From Streptomyces coryli (GTDB lineage: Bacteria > Actinomycetota > Actinomycetes > Streptomycetales > Streptomycetaceae), in NCBI RefSeq assembly GCF_011044975.1, contig NZ_JAAKZV010000072.1, forward strand, positions 1 through 32,684: a DNA stretch of 32,684 bases. Direction: 5' to 3'. How positions within the stretch are numbered: position 1 is the stretch's first letter; each line of letters starts with the position of its first letter. The notes under the pieces are model-generated. The model was not told where the DNA came from, ran no database searches, and saw only the letters and a program-made list of their open reading frames with translations. Shown here one piece after another: positions 30,953 to 32,684 of the stretch. The translations under genes and the position numbers were made by a program.

Positions 30953-32684
30953 AGTTCTTTTCCGTGACTCCCGCCGCGTCGAAGGTTGCCACCTCGCGCA
31001 TAGCGCGTGCCGCGCTCTGGACGACCGGGAGCGCGAGCAACGCGCCGGTGCCCTCGCCCAGGCGGAGGTCCAGGTCGATCAGCGGGCGCAGGCCCAGTTT
31101 CGTCAGGGCGGCGGCGTGGCCGGGTTCCGAGCTGCGGTGGCCTGCGATGCAGGCGGCCAGGGCCTCCGGGGCGATCGCGCGGGCGATCAGGGCCGCGGCG
31201 CCGGCGCTGACGCCGTCGAGGATCACCGGCGTGCGCATGGAGGCGCCGCCGAGGATGTAGCCGACGAGGGCGGCGTGTTCCAGGCCGCCGATGGCCGCCA
31301 GGACGCCGATCGGGTCGGAGGGGTCCGGGCGGTGCAGCTCCAGGGCGTGGCGGACGACGTCGACCTTGCGGGCGTGGGTTTCGTCGTTGATACCGGTGCC
31401 GCGGCCGGTGACCTCGGCCGGGTCCATCTCCGTGAAGACGGAGATGATCGCGGCGGAGGACGTGGTGTTCGCGATGCCCATCTCGCCCGTGAGGAGCGCC
31501 TTGTTGCCGGCCGTGACCAGGTCGCGGGCCGTATCGATGCCGACCTCGATGGCGCGCAGCGCCTCCTCGCGGGACATGGCCGGGCCCTGCGTGAAGTCGG
31601 CGGTGCCCGGGCGGACCTTGCGCGGTACGAGGCCCGGGGTGGCGGGCAGTTCGCCGGCGACGCCCGCGTCGACGACGCAGACCTCGGCGCCGACCTGGGC
31701 GGCGAAGGCGTTGCAGACGGCGCCGCCGCCGAGGAAGTTGGCGACCATCTGGCCGGTGACCTCCTGCGGCCAGGGGGTGACGCCCTGGGCGTGCACGCCG
31801 TGGTCGCCGGCGAAGATGGCGACGGCGGCGGGCTCGGGGACCGCGGGCGGGCACTGGCGGCTGAGGCCGCACAGCTGCGCGGAAATGATCTCCAGCATGC
31901 CGAGCGAGCCGGCCGGCTTGGTCATCCGCTTCTGCCGCTCCCAGGCCTCGCCGAGCGCCTTGGCATCGAGGGGGCGGATGCGCTCCAGGGTCTCGGAGAG
32001 GAGGTCGTGCGGGTCCTCGCCGGGCAGCGCGCGGCGGCCGTACGACTCCTCGTGCACGACCCAGGCGAGCGGGCGGCGCTTGGACCAGCCGTGCTGGACG
32101 AGCTCGGGCTCGCCGGGGAACTCGTCGACGTAACCGACGCAGAGATACGCCACGACCTCGAGGTGCTCGGGGAGGTCGAGCGCCTGGACCAGCTCGCGCT
32201 CGTCGAAGAAGCTGACCCAGCCGACGCCGAGGCCTTCGGCGCGGGCGGCGAGCCAGAGGTTCTCGACGGCGAGGGCGGAGCTGTACGGGGCCATCTGCGG
32301 CTGGCTGTGCCGGCCGAGGGTGTGGCGGCCGCCGCGGGTGGGGTCGGCGGTGACGACGATGTTCACCGGGGTGTCGAGGATGGCCTCGATCTTGAGTTCC
32401 TTGAACTGCTTCGCGCGGCCCTTGGGGAGCGACTGCGCGTACGCGTCGCGCTGGGCCTCGGCGAGTTCGTGGACGCGGCGGCGGGTGGCCTCGTTCTTGA
32501 TGACGAGGAAGTCCCAGGGCTGGGAGTGGCCGACGCTCGGGGCGGTGTGGGCGGCTTCCAGGACGCGGAGGAGGACCTCGTGGGGGACGGGGTCGGAGCG
32601 GAAGCCGTTGCGGATGTCGCGGCGTTCGCGGATCACGCGGTGGACCGCTTCGCGGTCGGTTTCCGGGTAGGCGGGGGCTGCTGG
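30951..32684 (-). CDS. cobT: BluB-CobT fusion (partial, 5' end off window)
   Basis: At least 577 codons are present, and the frame stays open to the right edge, so the true start is outside. The N-terminal 200 aa are BluB, the flavin-destroying 5,6-dimethylbenzimidazole synthase (RRDIRNGF with the key Asp, APSVGHSQPWDF, GLGVGWVSFF). The remaining 350 aa are CobT, which couples that base to nicotinate mononucleotide to give alpha-ribazole phosphate (FAGDHGVHAQGVTPWPQ, GEMGIANTTSSAA, GEGTGALLA with the catalytic Glu). The product of one half is the substrate of the other, so the fusion may channel it. More domains could lie upstream. Confidence 0.93.
   Translation of the reverse strand, partial: PAAPAYPETDREAVHRVIRERRDIRNGFRSDPVPHEVLLRVLEAAHTAPSVGHSQPWDFLVIKNEATRRRVHELAEAQRDAYAQSLPKGRAKQFKELKIEAILDTPVNIVVTADPTRGGRHTLGRHSQPQMAPYSSALAVENLWLAARAEGLGVGWVSFFDERELVQALDLPEHLEVVAYLCVGYVDEFPGEPELVQHGWSKRRPLAWVVHEESYGRRALPGEDPHDLLSETLERIRPLDAKALGEAWERQKRMTKPAGSLGMLEIISAQLCGLSRQCPPAVPEPAAVAIFAGDHGVHAQGVTPWPQEVTGQMVANFLGGGAVCNAFAAQVGAEVCVVDAGVAGELPATPGLVPRKVRPGTADFTQGPAMSREEALRAIEVGIDTARDLVTAGNKALLTGEMGIANTTSSAAIISVFTEMDPAEVTGRGTGINDETHARKVDVVRHALELHRPDPSDPIGVLAAIGGLEHAALVGYILGGASMRTPVILDGVSAGAAALIARAIAPEALAACIAGHRSSEPGHAAALTKLGLRPLIDLDLRLGEGTGALLALPVVQSAARAMREVATFDAAGVTEKN

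Overview
The window is chromosomal core DNA of a Streptomyces or a very close sporulating actinobacterium. It has high GC, many GTG starts and 4-bp start/stop overlaps. It encodes the sporulation-division protein SsgB (137 aa), and it carries the mycolate-free version of the actinobacterial PIM/thrS neighbourhood. I see no prophage, insertion sequence, CRISPR array, integrase or toxin cluster.

Left part (1-4427, minus strand): pdxS (vitamin B6), then a run read right to left as pgsA, a lysophospholipid-type acyltransferase, pimA and a LemA-like membrane protein. The first three overlap by 4 bp. This is the phosphatidylinositol / phosphatidylinositol-mannoside start pathway. Positions 4428-11346 hold a block: a plus-strand EF-G2-like GTPase, an unrecognised 555-aa membrane protein, and a divergent pair of a MocR-type regulator and a Cys/Met-metabolism PLP enzyme that share a 64-bp promoter with three CCAAT/ATTGG half-sites. 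HIT hydrolase and thrS follow (11349-13896, minus). In Mycobacterium tuberculosis thrS, HIT, pgsA, acyltransferase and pimA are contiguous, so here the cluster is split by this block.

Middle (13900-20470): an unknown protein with an OB-like C-terminal region overlapping a DUF4365 nuclease-fold protein, divergent from a DEDDh exonuclease. Then two tRNA-Val(CAC) genes flank an SRPBCC protein whose AUG lies 1 nt after the upstream tRNA. Next come a PGPGW membrane protein divergent from ssgB, a CGNR zinc-finger protein, a 48-aa membrane protein, a membrane protein with an alanine-rich tail, and a DsbA-type protein.

Right part (20475-32684): a tandem GNAT protein, pabC and pabB (4-bp overlap; p-aminobenzoate for folate), and a tRNA Gly-Cys-Val(GAC) cluster. 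A small Tudor-like protein follows, then a second identical tRNA-Val(GAC). After these come a zinc-ribbon protein, an APH-fold kinase, two small conserved proteins, a Ser/Thr kinase with a C-terminal membrane anchor, a secreted collagen-like protein, a SpoU methyltransferase, a Met8-SUMT fusion (sirohaem/cobalamin entry), and a BluB-CobT fusion running off the right edge (lower-ligand synthesis of cobalamin).

Most genes are ordinary core genes. The features most worth a second look are the tRNA/SRPBCC arrangement, the duplicated tRNA-Val pairs flanking small genes, the DUF4365/OB-like/exonuclease trio, the divergent MocR operator, and several perfect palindromes in promoter regions.
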